Shown in pieces: positions 53,928 through 64,000 of a DNA stretch of 64,000 nt; the first letter of the stretch is position 1; each line of letters starts with the position of its first letter. Source of the stretch: Xylaria sp. FL1777 (lineage: Eukaryota > Ascomycota > Sordariomycetes > Xylariales > Xylariaceae); assembly GCA_022578965.1 (NCBI GenBank), contig MU400640.1, forward strand, positions 47,249-111,248. The letters run 5' to 3'. The position numbers and the translations under genes are program-made. Below the pieces are notes generated by a model. It was given only the letters and a program-made list of their open reading frames with translations, was not told the DNA's origin and did no database searches.

Positions 53928-55604
53928 ATGACAGCGGGAGTTGAATGGGCAGGCCTGGCCTTAAGTCTTGCAAAGGGGGTGGAACAGCTTTCTGGGTTTC
54001 TCGTTACAAGCTACCATGATGTTAAAAATTACGGCATTGATCTCGAGACAAATCGATTGGCACTAGCACTGGAGGCCGAAAACTTCGCGGCTATCAAGTC
54101 AATATTATTCGGCCGTCAAGCTGGAAATTCCACTTCCGGAGTATTTAGTGACTTTGATACAGATACTCAACTAGCCATTGTCAATGTATTAAGGCGGTTC
54201 AAAGAGTCTCTAGAATACCAGTATCAGCTAGTCAACGACAAGTACGATGCCGATTCTCCTAATTTGGGGTCTATCACAGACCCTACTGTACCTTTTGGAT
54301 CATATCATACGGCGTCGCTATTCCGGCGGTTTCGCTGGAGTTTCAAAGATAAGCCGAGATTGGAAAAGGTTGTTCAAGAACTTCAATGTTGGAATGAGCG
54401 TCTACAGCGCCTCTTGCAAGCGAAACTCATCCAGGTTGATCACGCGGCTCCAAATGCTTCGAGTAGACAGCCGTCTACTGCAGTGAACAAAGTTCTTGGG
54501 GCGGGTCTCATTGGCAGCGCGCAGACTCTAGGGCTCGCTGACGATATCGCATTGGCAAGGATCACGACTGCACCGACTATAGAACTAGAGGAACCGCTGG
54601 AGAAAGAGGATTTCGCGGCATACGAAAAAGCATCCACAATAGTACAGTCACGAACTCGCCGTCTGATTACGGTCAAAGGACAAAACATACTATTAGAGTA
54701 CAAAGCATTTGAGGCTGATGAAGTTGGAAACCCGCCGGATCCGAGCCGTGATAAAATCTTCCAGCTTTCGAAAATTCTTCACCATAACAAACCTAGTCGG
54801 TATCGGACTCTCCAGTGTCAAGGATTCTACGCACACAATGGTCGTTTCACGTTGCTTTTCCCTATCCCCTCCGAATTGAATCCACGGTACACCACCCTCA
54901 GTTGGCTACTGCAGAATTCTAAAGTACCTGGCCTTGAGGGAAGGTTTGCCTTGGCGCGGAAACTATGCGCCGCTATGGCGCAATTACATGCCGTCCACTG
55001 GGTTCACAAATCATTCAATAGCGAGAATATCCTCTTTTTTTCTCAAGGATCACAGCCGACATCAGTGGACTCAGTGGAAGATCTATATCTTTCAGGGTGG
55101 GACTACTCGAGATCGGAGTCTGGTTTATCATCTCAATTTGTAGATGCGCAAGATATCGAGAATAACGTTTACCGACACCCGGAACAATGGGGTCATCCAA
55201 CAACCCGATTTAACAGGATGCATGATATGTATTCCTTGGGTGTCGTGCTGCTAGAAATTGGTCGGTGGAAGCCTGCTTTGTCCTTCCATTCTAGCAAATT
55301 CAAGCACATCGAGTTCGGCAGTGCAGTGCGAAGCCATTTGATCAAGTGCGCCAACGACCAGAAACTACGAAGCAGTATGGGCAAGAGATATCAAGCAATT
55401 GTATTGAAATGCCTTGAGGGCACTTCTGGGCACAATGAGGCCACATTGCAGCCCACAAAAAACTCCGTTGCCACGACCTTCGTCGACTCTACCTCAATTG
55501 CTCTTCAAAACGATGTAAGTTTACCAATGCTCCCGTTGAGAACATAGATGACTGACAATCTCTAGATTCTCGAAACCCTAGACGAGATTGTCTGCCACTT
55601 ATAA
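53928..55604 (+). CDS. HeLo-like N-terminus fused to pseudokinase
   Basis: Two exons (53928-55514, 55566-55604) encode 541 aa; the short second exon adds ILETLDEIVCHL. Residues 1-220 resemble the HeLo/prion-inhibition helical-bundle domain: a hydrophobic N-terminal helix (VEWAGLALSLAKGVEQLSGF), then YGIDLETNRLALALEAENFA and paired amphipathic helices. Residues 240-500 have a protein-kinase fold, but the catalytic loop reads VHWVHKSFNSENILFF (no HRD Asp) and the DFG position reads LYLSGWDYSR, so catalysis is not expected. YSLGVVLLEIGRWKPAL marks the C-lobe. HeLo domains in fungi (HET-S) insert a helix in the plasma membrane and kill the cell; whether this one does is inference. Divergent from the kinase-ankyrin gene. 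Confidence 0.8.
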
Positions 55605-58398
55605 CGGCGTAGACGGGATCTTGGTTGCCTTAAGCATGAATTCTCTCAGATAATCGTTCAGCTTGCGCCTGTTGGATGTCGTCTTCCACCTCCTAATTCA
55701 GATACGTTATCATTCGCATACAAACTTGAAGCTAAATGGTTGTTCCCGGCGTTATTGGTTTTAATGGCAGCTTACTATAACGACGATTCATGTATACACG
55801 CTATCATAAAAACTCGAGACTTTACAACTTCAATTTACGTATTTTGTTCACCCTTCCCCCCTACTGGAACTGGGGTGACCAGCACCTGGGGCGGGCTGAT
55901 ATTGGGATCTGTGATGGAACTATAGGCTCGTTTCGGCGAAGAAAGCGTCTTGGGCATGTGGCAACCGTTGATTTCGGAGCGGATGGGAAAGGGAGAAGAC
56001 CGTGTACTGTTAGTTCGTCCGAGAGAATTGGTAGGGTTACCAGTATGCATAGGTAGGTTCTTTATACTGAGCGTATGTCGACTTCGGAGATATAGAAACG
56101 GTCAACGAATCAATTTCTTTCACTCCTACGCTATAAATAACCATATCCTTAAATTTGATTGTTGGGCATCCGAATTTGCCATTGCCGTATTGGATCTCAA
56201 AAGATTCCTTAACTGTATCAAAAATCTCCTAGAGTACCAGGGGAAAAAATCAATAAGCAAATAAAGAATACAAAGGATAGGGTGAATCAGATTACAAATT
56301 TAACTCATCCCACGTGGCTATTATTATAAGTGAGACAGCAATTGGGTTTGTTCAGCTGCTCTACCCCTATCCAAGAAATGGAATGCCATCCTCTCTGTAG
56401 TAAATAATTTCCGACGGAAGGTTGTTAGATTTTGGTGTCTCATTGATTAGCAGTAGCTTCACCGCCCTCCACAAGTTGGTAGGCATACAATATACTTACC
56501 CCTATTAGCGGAAAAGGAGCGGGAACTTTAAGATTTCACCCACTTGATACCCTTACGCGACTTCCCAATGCCCTTGATAATGAGGAAGTATTAGGCTTAA
56601 GCTAAGAGAAACTGAGGATTATTCACGAACTTATCAAGAGGGACGAGTTCGGGTCAAGATTCTCTGTCCCTGGCGACACCACCGCGTATTGACGTAATAC
56701 TAAGCACACAAGGATAAGGGGCGCGGGATGTTTGCGTAAGTCCACTCTCGGCTGAGATCTGAAACTTGTGTATCATGGTTGTTGTGTACGGTAGACGAGA
56801 CCACCTACAAGGAATAGAAATTGAGAAGGTCTGTACAAAATATGTTTCATAGAGAGGAGTGATTCAGGAGCCCCAACATCCAAGCCAACAGAAGTGTGTA
56901 TTCCTGGGGGCTAGCCCACTATATTAGTGCACTCATGGTCAAAGAGAAATATATATACAAGAAAGTAAATCAGGAAATTGGAATGGGCAAGCTGCTAAAG
57001 TGTACATATTTGCTATCATATCAACTAGTAGCAGCTTGGAGCGGCACAACTGAAGTTGAAAATTCACAAGTGAAACGCCGGGCTCCCTCAATGTTAAAGA
57101 TTCTTGCGGCAGCGTCGGAGACTAATACAAGTAAAATGTCTAGTTGTTGCTGACGTTTCGGGTAGCTTTCGGTTAAGCGGCCTAGGTATGCCAAGCACGG
57201 AGATCTGCAGGTAATATATATAGACCGGAGTTATCGTAGCCCGGGTTCACGTCACGGCCGCCGTAGTTTTAAGTGGACCTATCTAGACTTAGCCTGCATC
57301 GGGAGCGGCCCGTGTCTACTGCTGACATCCGCACTCCTATCTTAGATGTGGTGTAACATAACCAATATTACGGGGTGTATGAATGCGCCAGCCTAAGTTG
57401 CCTTAGAAGCATCTCTAGCTGAAGCAACTCTGACTATCTGCAGAACGATATTTTCTGCTAAGAGAGGTGGTGCTGTTTGATGTTCACGAGCGCCTCATCT
57501 TTTAGTATATAGTGCCCGAGAGACCTGCCGTGGGGGTTTCTTGGCTACGGAGTGACGGAAGACTCCTAGTTTGTCTCAACCAACCAGGATGTGACCCAAG
57601 AACTAGTGTGGGAGGACACCATCGTTAGCTTACGTACGAAGCCGAGTAAGACCTATTTCCACCACTGTGAGGCGCATTTGCCGCCATCGTGACTCCCGTT
57701 GTCATGATGCTAGAGCAGCCTTGGCGCCCCTAGAGCATATCCCCGAGGATATGTGGTAGCGACTATTGAATGCTTATAGTACAACGTTATACAAAGTTGA
57801 TGAATTTCATGGAAGGAGTCAATTCATGTTTTGAAACGTCATTGTACCCGTCTTGGTACCAGGTGATCCCTCTTACTACCCGGATGGGTCAACCACGGAT
57901 GTGACTTATCTTTGATATTATTGCCCGAAGCTTTCAGATTTCCTCGGTCAACCTTTGCTTACATACATGATAATTATATACATTCCCAGTGTTTGTTCCA
58001 CGAGTGTAGCATCATGACGCTTGAAAAGAAGTCAAACTCTACTTCCATCCGTCCTGTGACTGTTTGTGCTATGAAGTGCTGGCAGTAGATATCTGATAGG
58101 TCCGATTTTAACCTTACTTTAGGAGCATTTGAAGTGACCCTTATCACGGGATGCCATTGCCCCGTTGTCAAATAGACGACGTGGCCCAACATAGACATTG
58201 TTTATATATGCAGGTCAATGAAAACAATTGTATAGCTTTTCAAGTATAAATAAGAGGCTTTCACAACATCTTTTATCCTTCAAATGTCTTCACTCCTTAC
58301 TCGCCTATCGACAAGCTTCCCCCTTCTATTATCGATTTCTCGCTAATACCAAATACATCTGTGAAAGTCCTCGATTCTCTCGACATACAAAGTTCACG
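55605..58398. other. 2.8-kb gene-poor region
   Basis: No gene is supported. Frames at 55740-55925, 55790-56056, 55950-56264 and 56896-57153 are short or lack an ATG and match nothing known. A near-palindrome catatcccc/gaggatatg lies at about 57737-57753. The last 200 bp are AT-rich and precede the 2OG oxygenase gene (TATA-like tataaataag near 58245). Confidence 0.5.
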
Positions 58399-59678
58399 AT
58401 GACAGTGCCTTTGTCAAGATCAGTCCCTACCCTAATGCCTGTGGCTAAGCTTAACACGGTTGTATTTTCGAAGATACTAGATCGCGATCCAGAGCAGATG
58501 AACAGCCTGATGACATCGATCCAAACCGTTGGCTTCTTCTACCTCGACCTTTCCGACAAGTACTCCGAGGGCATGTGGAACAATCTCAGAAAGTGTGGCT
58601 CAGTCATGAAAGATTGGTTCAGTGAACCCGATGCTGTGAAGAGTCAGTACAAGACCGTTAGCATGGCGTCTCATGGGTGAGTTGACCAGTAATCTTATTT
58701 CGGCCCAGACCAATGCCAAGAACATAAGGACCTAAATGAAACCATGGGTTGGGCCTTTATAAACCCTATCCTAATGTTTAACAAGTGGGGGAAATTGGAT
58801 TCGATGCTAACGTGGCTATAGATATAAGCCGATTGGTTCACAGGCAGGTACGCACGGCGGACGAGATGGTTGGGAAGTCTTGAAAGTAGGGTTCAAATCA
58901 TTTGTCAATCCTTAACTAAGGAGTACTATACAATATCGTGCTGATAATGAAATAGACTGGCACTCTTGAGATGGCAAGTAGATGGGGCCTCATCCCTCCA
59001 GTAGAGGAGCACTACGGGACCTTCTCAACCTTCCAACGCCAGTGTGATTATGTTAGTAGAATGCTACTGGACAGAATATCAAATGCCTTAGGCCTAGGGG
59101 CCGAATCGAGTCTCAATAAGGCTCATCGCGGCGACTGTCCCTCAAAAAGTGCCGTCGCCTATCTCCACTACATTCCCATGGACCATACGGGAGAGAATGT
59201 TGGTCACAACATGCACACCGACTATGGCACGTTAACACTCGTCTTCGCTCCTCAATGGGGACTACAGGTTTTATATCCTACAGGCCCGAGTGGCGAGGAT
59301 CGCGAGTGGCAGTGGGTTGAGCCTCGGCCCAACTGTGCTGTTGTCAACGTCGCCGACGTTTTATACTTCCTCACTGGCCGCCGGCTTATTTCTGCCGTCC
59401 ACCGCGTGCTTCCCTTGCCTGACCAGGATCGATACTCAGTCACCTACTTCCTACGTCCGAGTGATGACACCCTAATGCCGGACGCCGCAGGAAATATGAT
59501 AAACGTTGTTGACTGGTACACGAAGAAAAATAACAACTATGAAGCCCCCGCCCATATGCAGGACAAGTCATTCCTCATCGGTGGCCTGTACAAGGATGGA
59601 TTTGGCAATTCTGATGAGATGGTGCCGAGTAGAATATCTAGCAAGGAAGAATACGTGAAGATAGCTCTCATGCAATAG
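58399..59678 (+). CDS. 2OG-Fe(II) oxygenase, isopenicillin N synthase-like
   Basis: Three exons (58399-58676, 58822-58885, 58956-59678) encode 354 aa; the first ATG in frame is at 58399. The fold is the plant/fungal DIOX type: N-terminal DIOX_N region (SIQTVGFFYLDLSD, YKPIGSQAGTHGGRDGWEVL) and a C-terminal 2OG-Fe core. Iron ligands are visible as His and Asp in NVGHNMHTDYGTLTLVF and the second His in ISAVHRVLPLP; the 2OG-binding Arg lies in RYSVTYFLRP. Such enzymes hydroxylate, desaturate or cyclise small molecules. Introns restore GYKPIG and LKTGTLEMAS. It stands alone apart from a hydrolase gene 860 bp downstream in the same direction. Substrate unknown. Confidence 0.9.
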
Positions 59679-60540
59679 AGAACAACAGCAGCTTTCGATC
59701 ACTCTACTCTGGTATTGCTGCGTCGAGATCGGCCGATCTTCGGATATCTCTTATAAATAGTTATTAGCTGTCTCGATCTCAAGTGCATTAGGTCTCGTAG
59801 CTGAGCCTGAACCAATGCGGGATACAGGTCATAGTACCTCCTAGCTTACGTATCTCAAGGCTAACTCATCTCTACTATGTAGTTGACAGAGATAGGTACT
59901 TTATAAGATGTGCCGAAACTTCCGGTTCAGCTCTTGAAATCCACTAAGCACGTGTTCAGGCGATAGACAGGAGGCTATACATACTCAAGAACCAACCTGT
60001 GCTCATTGTTGGATGACTAAGGTGAAAGCTACACTGCGCCCCATTATTTTCGTCAGCAATACTACGTAACTTGGTGCATTGTTGCAGACAGAGAAGAAAG
60101 CTGAAGCAAGGCTTTTTGAACCGGTTGCTGCCTAGACTACTAGCTGTGCTAAGCAAAAAGGCTTAGAAGTGGGGGAGAAATAAGATAGGCGTGAAGCTAA
60201 TAGCAAACTAGATTCATTTCTCCCAATTTGTTGTCACGTTAAGACATCGTGAGACGAGGCTAATGCCACGATACGATGGTGGTGGCTTGGTTGATCGGCA
60301 AGAATATCACTTTAGCGTGAACCTCGTTCCGCACATCGGAAGCTTTCCGTTAACTCGAACGTTACACACAGCATCTCAATTATATGAGAGATGGTATATA
60401 TCAGCAAGAGAATATTTGGTTATAAAAGCAATGGCCTACAGCCTCTTGTAGAGAAGTTGATGGATTAGAATTACCCCAGTAGCTCAATCTCGACCTCATA
60501 ACGACTCAACGGTTCTTGAAATTCGCTACCATATTTCGAG
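59679..60540. other. Intergenic region
   Basis: No supported gene. The 60263-60451 frame starts with ATG but has no recognisable content. The end of this region is the promoter of the hydrolase gene. Confidence 0.5.
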
Positions 60541-61695
60541 ATGTTGCAGTCGGTCCTAGTATCACTTGCTTTTGTCCTAGAGGCGAGAGTAAAAATTCTT
60601 GTTCCCCAACTGACTGGTCCATACAATGTTGGGACCACCGTCCTCGAGCTTGTGGATTATTCCAGACAAGATCCTTTTGCACCGACTCCTCAGCCTCGAG
60701 ATCTTGTCGTCTCGCTATTCTATCCTACGGAATCTCACTCGAAACGAGTCAAAAACTGCACGCTAGCACCTCAGTTCCCTCCGGCCACCGCGGCTGCACT
60801 TGATACTCTACTCAATACCACTGGACTTGCAGAAACCATCACCACTCGCTCTTGTCTCGACAGTCCTCTGTCGAGACCCGATCTACCTTTACTATTCCTA
60901 GATCCCGGTCTTGGTAACCCAAGGCTTGTATATTCCGACATGGCAGAGCAAATTGCGAGCCAGGGTTGGAACGTAGTGACGGTGGATCACCCGTATGATA
61001 GCTTCATCGTAGAATACCCTGACGGGCGGACTGTGTTCTCGGAGGATCCCACGACGGCCAATATCACAGATGACGCATACCTTCTAAAGTACCTCGACGC
61101 TCGAGTGAAGGATATAAGATTTATCCTAGACTCACTAACAAATTCCTCGGCGACGTCTCAAATTCCAGGTCTGGCCTACCGATCATCTCCAAAGCCTCCC
61201 TTCAAGTCGAAGCTCAGAACAGACAAAGTGGGAGTATTTGGCCACTCCTTTGGCGGTGCAGCAGCACTTCAGTTGCTGAAAGATGATAAGCGCTTCCACG
61301 TCGGCGCTGATCTTGACGGAGCAGTCTACGGGACAGTTGTTCAAGAGGGCACGGACTCGCCATTCTTATACCTTCGCGCCCCAAACCACACACACATAAC
61401 CGATCCAACTTGGGCCGAAGCATGGCCAAATCTTCGAGGGTTCAAGCGCGAGTACAGTATTAATGGAACGGAACATAGCTCATTCACTGATATTCCCATC
61501 TTCAGGGAGGTCATTGGGGACCAAGCTCTTGGTGATTTTGCGGGCGAGGCAGGCACCATCAAAGGGGCTAGAATATTCGCCATCGAGACGGCCTTCTTAG
61601 GAGCCCTGTTTGACCGATTCCTCAAGGGACATGGGGGTGGGTTGTTGGATGGTAAGGGATTGGATTGCTGGCCTGAGGTAACCTTGGAAAACTAA
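60541..61695 (+). CDS. PAF-acetylhydrolase-like serine hydrolase
   Basis: Single-exon, 384 aa. The start MLQSVLVSLAFVLEARV is hydrophobic and may be a signal peptide; several N-x-S/T sites (NTTG, NITD, NSSA, NHTH, NGTE) fit a secreted protein. It is an alpha/beta hydrolase of the plasma PAF-acetylhydrolase family: LLFLDPGLGNPRLVYSDMAE (oxyanion region), NVVTVDHPYDS, nucleophile elbow VGVFGHSFGGAAALQLL (Ser), VGADLDGAVYG (acid) and GTEHSSFTDIP (His). The N-terminal GPYNVGTTVLELVDYSRQDP and LVVSLFYPTES are family features. It would cleave short acyl esters of phospholipids or other small esters. It follows the 2OG oxygenase on the same strand, but no link is shown. Confidence 0.9.
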   Translation: MLQSVLVSLAFVLEARVKILVPQLTGPYNVGTTVLELVDYSRQDPFAPTPQPRDLVVSLFYPTESHSKRVKNCTLAPQFPPATAAALDTLLNTTGLAETITTRSCLDSPLSRPDLPLLFLDPGLGNPRLVYSDMAEQIASQGWNVVTVDHPYDSFIVEYPDGRTVFSEDPTTANITDDAYLLKYLDARVKDIRFILDSLTNSSATSQIPGLAYRSSPKPPFKSKLRTDKVGVFGHSFGGAAALQLLKDDKRFHVGADLDGAVYGTVVQEGTDSPFLYLRAPNHTHITDPTWAEAWPNLRGFKREYSINGTEHSSFTDIPIFREVIGDQALGDFAGEAGTIKGARIFAIETAFLGALFDRFLKGHGGGLLDGKGLDCWPEVTLEN

Positions 61696-62269
61696 ATTGG
61701 CACTTAGTTCGCATCTAAGGCCTCTCGGTTTCAACGTTGCCGTAATGTGACGATTAAATTACATTGTAGAGTTATAGACTTTAGTTTTGATATGAGTCAA
61801 AGCTTGACTATGAACTAAATCAGACACGTATTCGCCCCTAGAATTTGCGGGACAGTCTTGGTTTCTCAGCTGATCCCTTCCAATAATTCTTAGATTCATA
61901 TAGCCTTTTCGCACGACTCCGTTCTCTCAACCATATGTAACCCATGAAGTCTCATTTGCTAACCATGGTACTTTAATTGATAAACACCTTACTCCTGGTT
62001 CTGTGAACCTCACCCCTGTCTTTATTTCATGCAAACATAGATATTAGAACCTAGGCATAGCAAGCTCGGAGACAGATAGAGTGAGAGTTGAGAATTGTAC
62101 ATAATACTCTCCTCATGTGAATCTCGGTCTCGATCTGATTCTAAACAGCACTTGTGGGCGCACGAACATATGACGTACATAACCTATTCAACAACGTCCT
62201 ACGTTCCTAATACAGTACAAGTAAGCCGCCAACTCAGGCAACAACGAGCGTTTCCATAGAGGCGGTAAT
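61696..62269. other. Convergent intergenic region
   Basis: It holds the 3' sides of the hydrolase gene and the conserved nuclear-type gene. No repeat or gene is seen. Confidence 0.5.
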
Positions 62270-63529
62270 TTATTCAAAAGTCGTTTTCAGCTTCGGATAG
62301 TCCTTTGCAAGGGCGCCCAAGTCGGCGAAGATAGCCGCAGAATCATCATGCTTCAACGCTTCCATCCTATGCGTGTCCTCATCTTCCAGCGTCTCCAACT
62401 CCTCTTCCGGCTTCTCTTTGCCTTCTTTTTCGTCCTCTTTCTGCGGCTTGGTGGCCTTTTCAATGCCGCTTGATTCGCCGACCAGCAAGAACTGCGTGTT
62501 GACGTAGTCGAGATGGTGCGGTCGCGACGGCATCCATCGGAGCGATCGAAACTCGTCGAGGACCCTGTATTGTAAATATTCAGCGCACATCCTATTGAAC
62601 TACCATAAATGTGTCCTCGACTTACTCTTTGGGGTAGCCAGGGCCCTTAGGAAGCGCTGTACCCCGAGGCGCCTCGTACTGTGGATTCCTAGTACTAATG
62701 ATAAAGCTCCCCTTCTCTCGCAAACCCAGTTCGGTCTGCACTTCCCCGAGCTTGTATGGCAGGGTGATCATATATGCGAGATGGCTTTCCCTTCCCGTTG
62801 TGGTGATGGCATAAATACCTTCAGCGGCGGGTGTAGCAGCAGGGGTATGTCGAGTTCCCGCCGTCTTGGTTTCATAGTCGGACGAAGAGAGAAATTTCTC
62901 CCTAAGAGTTTGCAATGACGAATCGGACTTCTCCACGAATGCAATCCATCTCTCTCTGCCGCTGCGAGGAAATACCTTCTTTGGTACTGCGATCAGTCGA
63001 ATATTGCTCGTGTCCTGGATAGTGCCCTCCCCGAGTTTGGCATCTTTGTCGAGAGGACGAAGGATCATGAAGCTTCGCTGGATTTCATTTACGTCGCTGG
63101 GGTCGTCGATGCCAACACGACCACGGAAGAAGAAGTAAATTATACCTTTCTCAAGGATGTTTGATGGAACAGCACCCTCGCGGGCACCAGGTTTCTCGGC
63201 ACTCTCTGTCTTCTGCTCTTGGTCTTGGGATTGCGCCTGAGTGTTATTCTTTTCATCTTCACGAAGCTGCTGCTGCTCCTTAGGTTCTGGGTCTACCTCA
63301 GGAGGACTAAGTTTGTGAGCGTTTGTTTACATCCCTAGGAGCTTGAGCATAACTTAACGAACCTTGCCAAGATGTCTTCAATGGTCTTCTGTGTTTTGCT
63401 GTCGTTCTTCTTCGGCCGTTTCGACTTTGGGGATGTCTTGTCGTGAATTTCGTGCTTCGAACTAGCCGCTTTGCCTTCACTTTTCCCATTGGCAGCTACA
63501 TTCTTTTCGGCGGCTCTTGTGGTGGGCAT
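62270..63529 (-). CDS. Conserved fungal protein labelled BTB-domain transcription factor
   Basis: Three exons on the minus strand (63363-63529, 62626-63306, 62270-62564) encode 380 aa; ATG at 63529. The N-terminal 90 aa are basic then acidic and Gln/Glu-rich (a possible nuclear signal, KSKRPKKNDSK). The core is strongly conserved in ascomycetes: PSNILEKGIIYFFFRGRVGI, IQRSFMILRPLDKDAKLGEG, FLSSSDYETKTAGTRHTPAA, GIYAITTTGRESHLAYMITL and the C-terminal VLDEFRSLRWMPSRPHHLDY. Database entries often call relatives BTB domain transcription factor, yet I see no BTB fold signature, so the name is doubtful. The function is unknown. Intron 1 has a non-standard-looking gttcgt donor but keeps phase. Confidence 0.8.
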
Positions 63530-64000
63530 TTTGTTAGAGATCAGCACGCTCGGGATGCTGCTTTAATTACTGGAACTAATGATATGAAATGGTTCTAGGT
63601 CAAATCAGAGGTCGATGCTCGAACTACGGCACAGAATATATAGTCCTGAACAGCTTAGATACGTCTACAACTATAACTCAAACTCTTGTGGCATCATAAT
63701 AACTCGATGTACTGATCAATCTGATGTCATAGACTTGTATTTAAGCTTCTTTTAGTTCCAGGCACGCTGGTACCACTAGGGGTAATAATGCGGGTGATTA
63801 ATACCCTTTACGTTAATGCGATCGTAGATCTCCGATTAGCCACCAATCGATCTAAAACATCCCGACAGGTGAGACAAGGGTTATCTAATGATGCTGCTTC
63901 TCTGATTTTTTAAGTTTAATAAGTTATTGGCTTGATCTTTCACAACTTAACCACTACGCTGCCGCGCTGGAATTCACGCAGGGTAGCTCTAATTTCTTAC
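63530..64000. other. Window end, upstream of conserved gene
   Basis: No gene is supported in the last 470 bases; part of it is the promoter of the minus-strand gene ending at 62270. Confidence 0.4.

Noticed and set aside
1..64000. CRISPR arrays, operons, bacterial insertion sequences
   Set aside because: No spaced direct repeats, Shine-Dalgarno-led gene runs or transposase genes; intron-bearing genes show eukaryotic nuclear DNA.

Overview
The window looks like nuclear DNA from a filamentous ascomycete (Pezizomycotina). Genes lie on both strands without operons. Most carry short spliceosomal introns of about 45-75 nt (GT...CTAAC/CTGAC...YAG), and several families are typical of moulds: an EsdC-type glycogen-binding protein, a SIN-pathway Cdc14, a SUR7/PalI protein, a NACHT NLR-like protein, a HeLo-like protein, an OrsD-domain regulator and a CmcJ-type oxygenase. 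Exact species cannot be read from the sequence. I built gene models by hand, joining open frames at splice sites that keep phase. Most joins conserve a recognisable family motif across the junction.

Layout. 0.3-4.3 kb: a doubtful small ORF, a fungal C-terminally anchored membrane protein and a CmcJ/asaB-type oxygenase. 4.5-10.2 kb: a stand-alone glutamine-synthetase-like enzyme, divergent from a large NACHT protein with zinc-finger and ankyrin-like regions. 11.2-14.9 kb: a 12-exon SNF2 helicase of the RAD5/RAD16/HLTF type without a visible RING. 15.6-21.4 kb: core genes, namely coatomer epsilon, geranylgeranyl diphosphate synthase and SIN component Cdc14. 21.9-28.6 kb: a Cys-rich single-pass surface protein, then a divergent pair of OrsD-domain regulator and FAD monooxygenase. 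29.3-34.9 kb: a charged orphan protein and an 18-exon DAL5-like MFS transporter. 35.5-48.9 kb: an HD phosphohydrolase, EsdC, the 3'-end processing factor Mpe1, a SUR7/PalI membrane protein and a secreted PLC-like phosphodiesterase. 49.2-55.6 kb: a 187-bp palindromic MITE-like repeat followed by a head-to-head pair, protein kinase-SEL1-ankyrin and HeLo-like-pseudokinase. 58.4-63.5 kb: an isopenicillin-N-synthase-like oxygenase, a PAF-acetylhydrolase-like serine hydrolase and a conserved nuclear-type protein.

How the genes may work together. The most interesting unit is 49.4-55.6 kb. One protein has an apparently active kinase fused to SEL1/ankyrin-type sensor repeats. Its divergent partner joins an N-terminal membrane-helix (HeLo-like) region to a degenerate kinase. 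The two architectures resemble animal RIPK4/ANKK1 and MLKL, so a fungal regulated-cell-death or allorecognition module is a reasonable hypothesis, though not proven here. The NACHT gene at 6.5-10.2 kb is a second candidate immune or incompatibility locus. Metabolic genes occur as small groups (CmcJ-type with GS-like; OrsD regulator with FAD monooxygenase; 2OG oxygenase with serine hydrolase) rather than as a full biosynthetic cluster. No PKS, NRPS or terpene cyclase is present.
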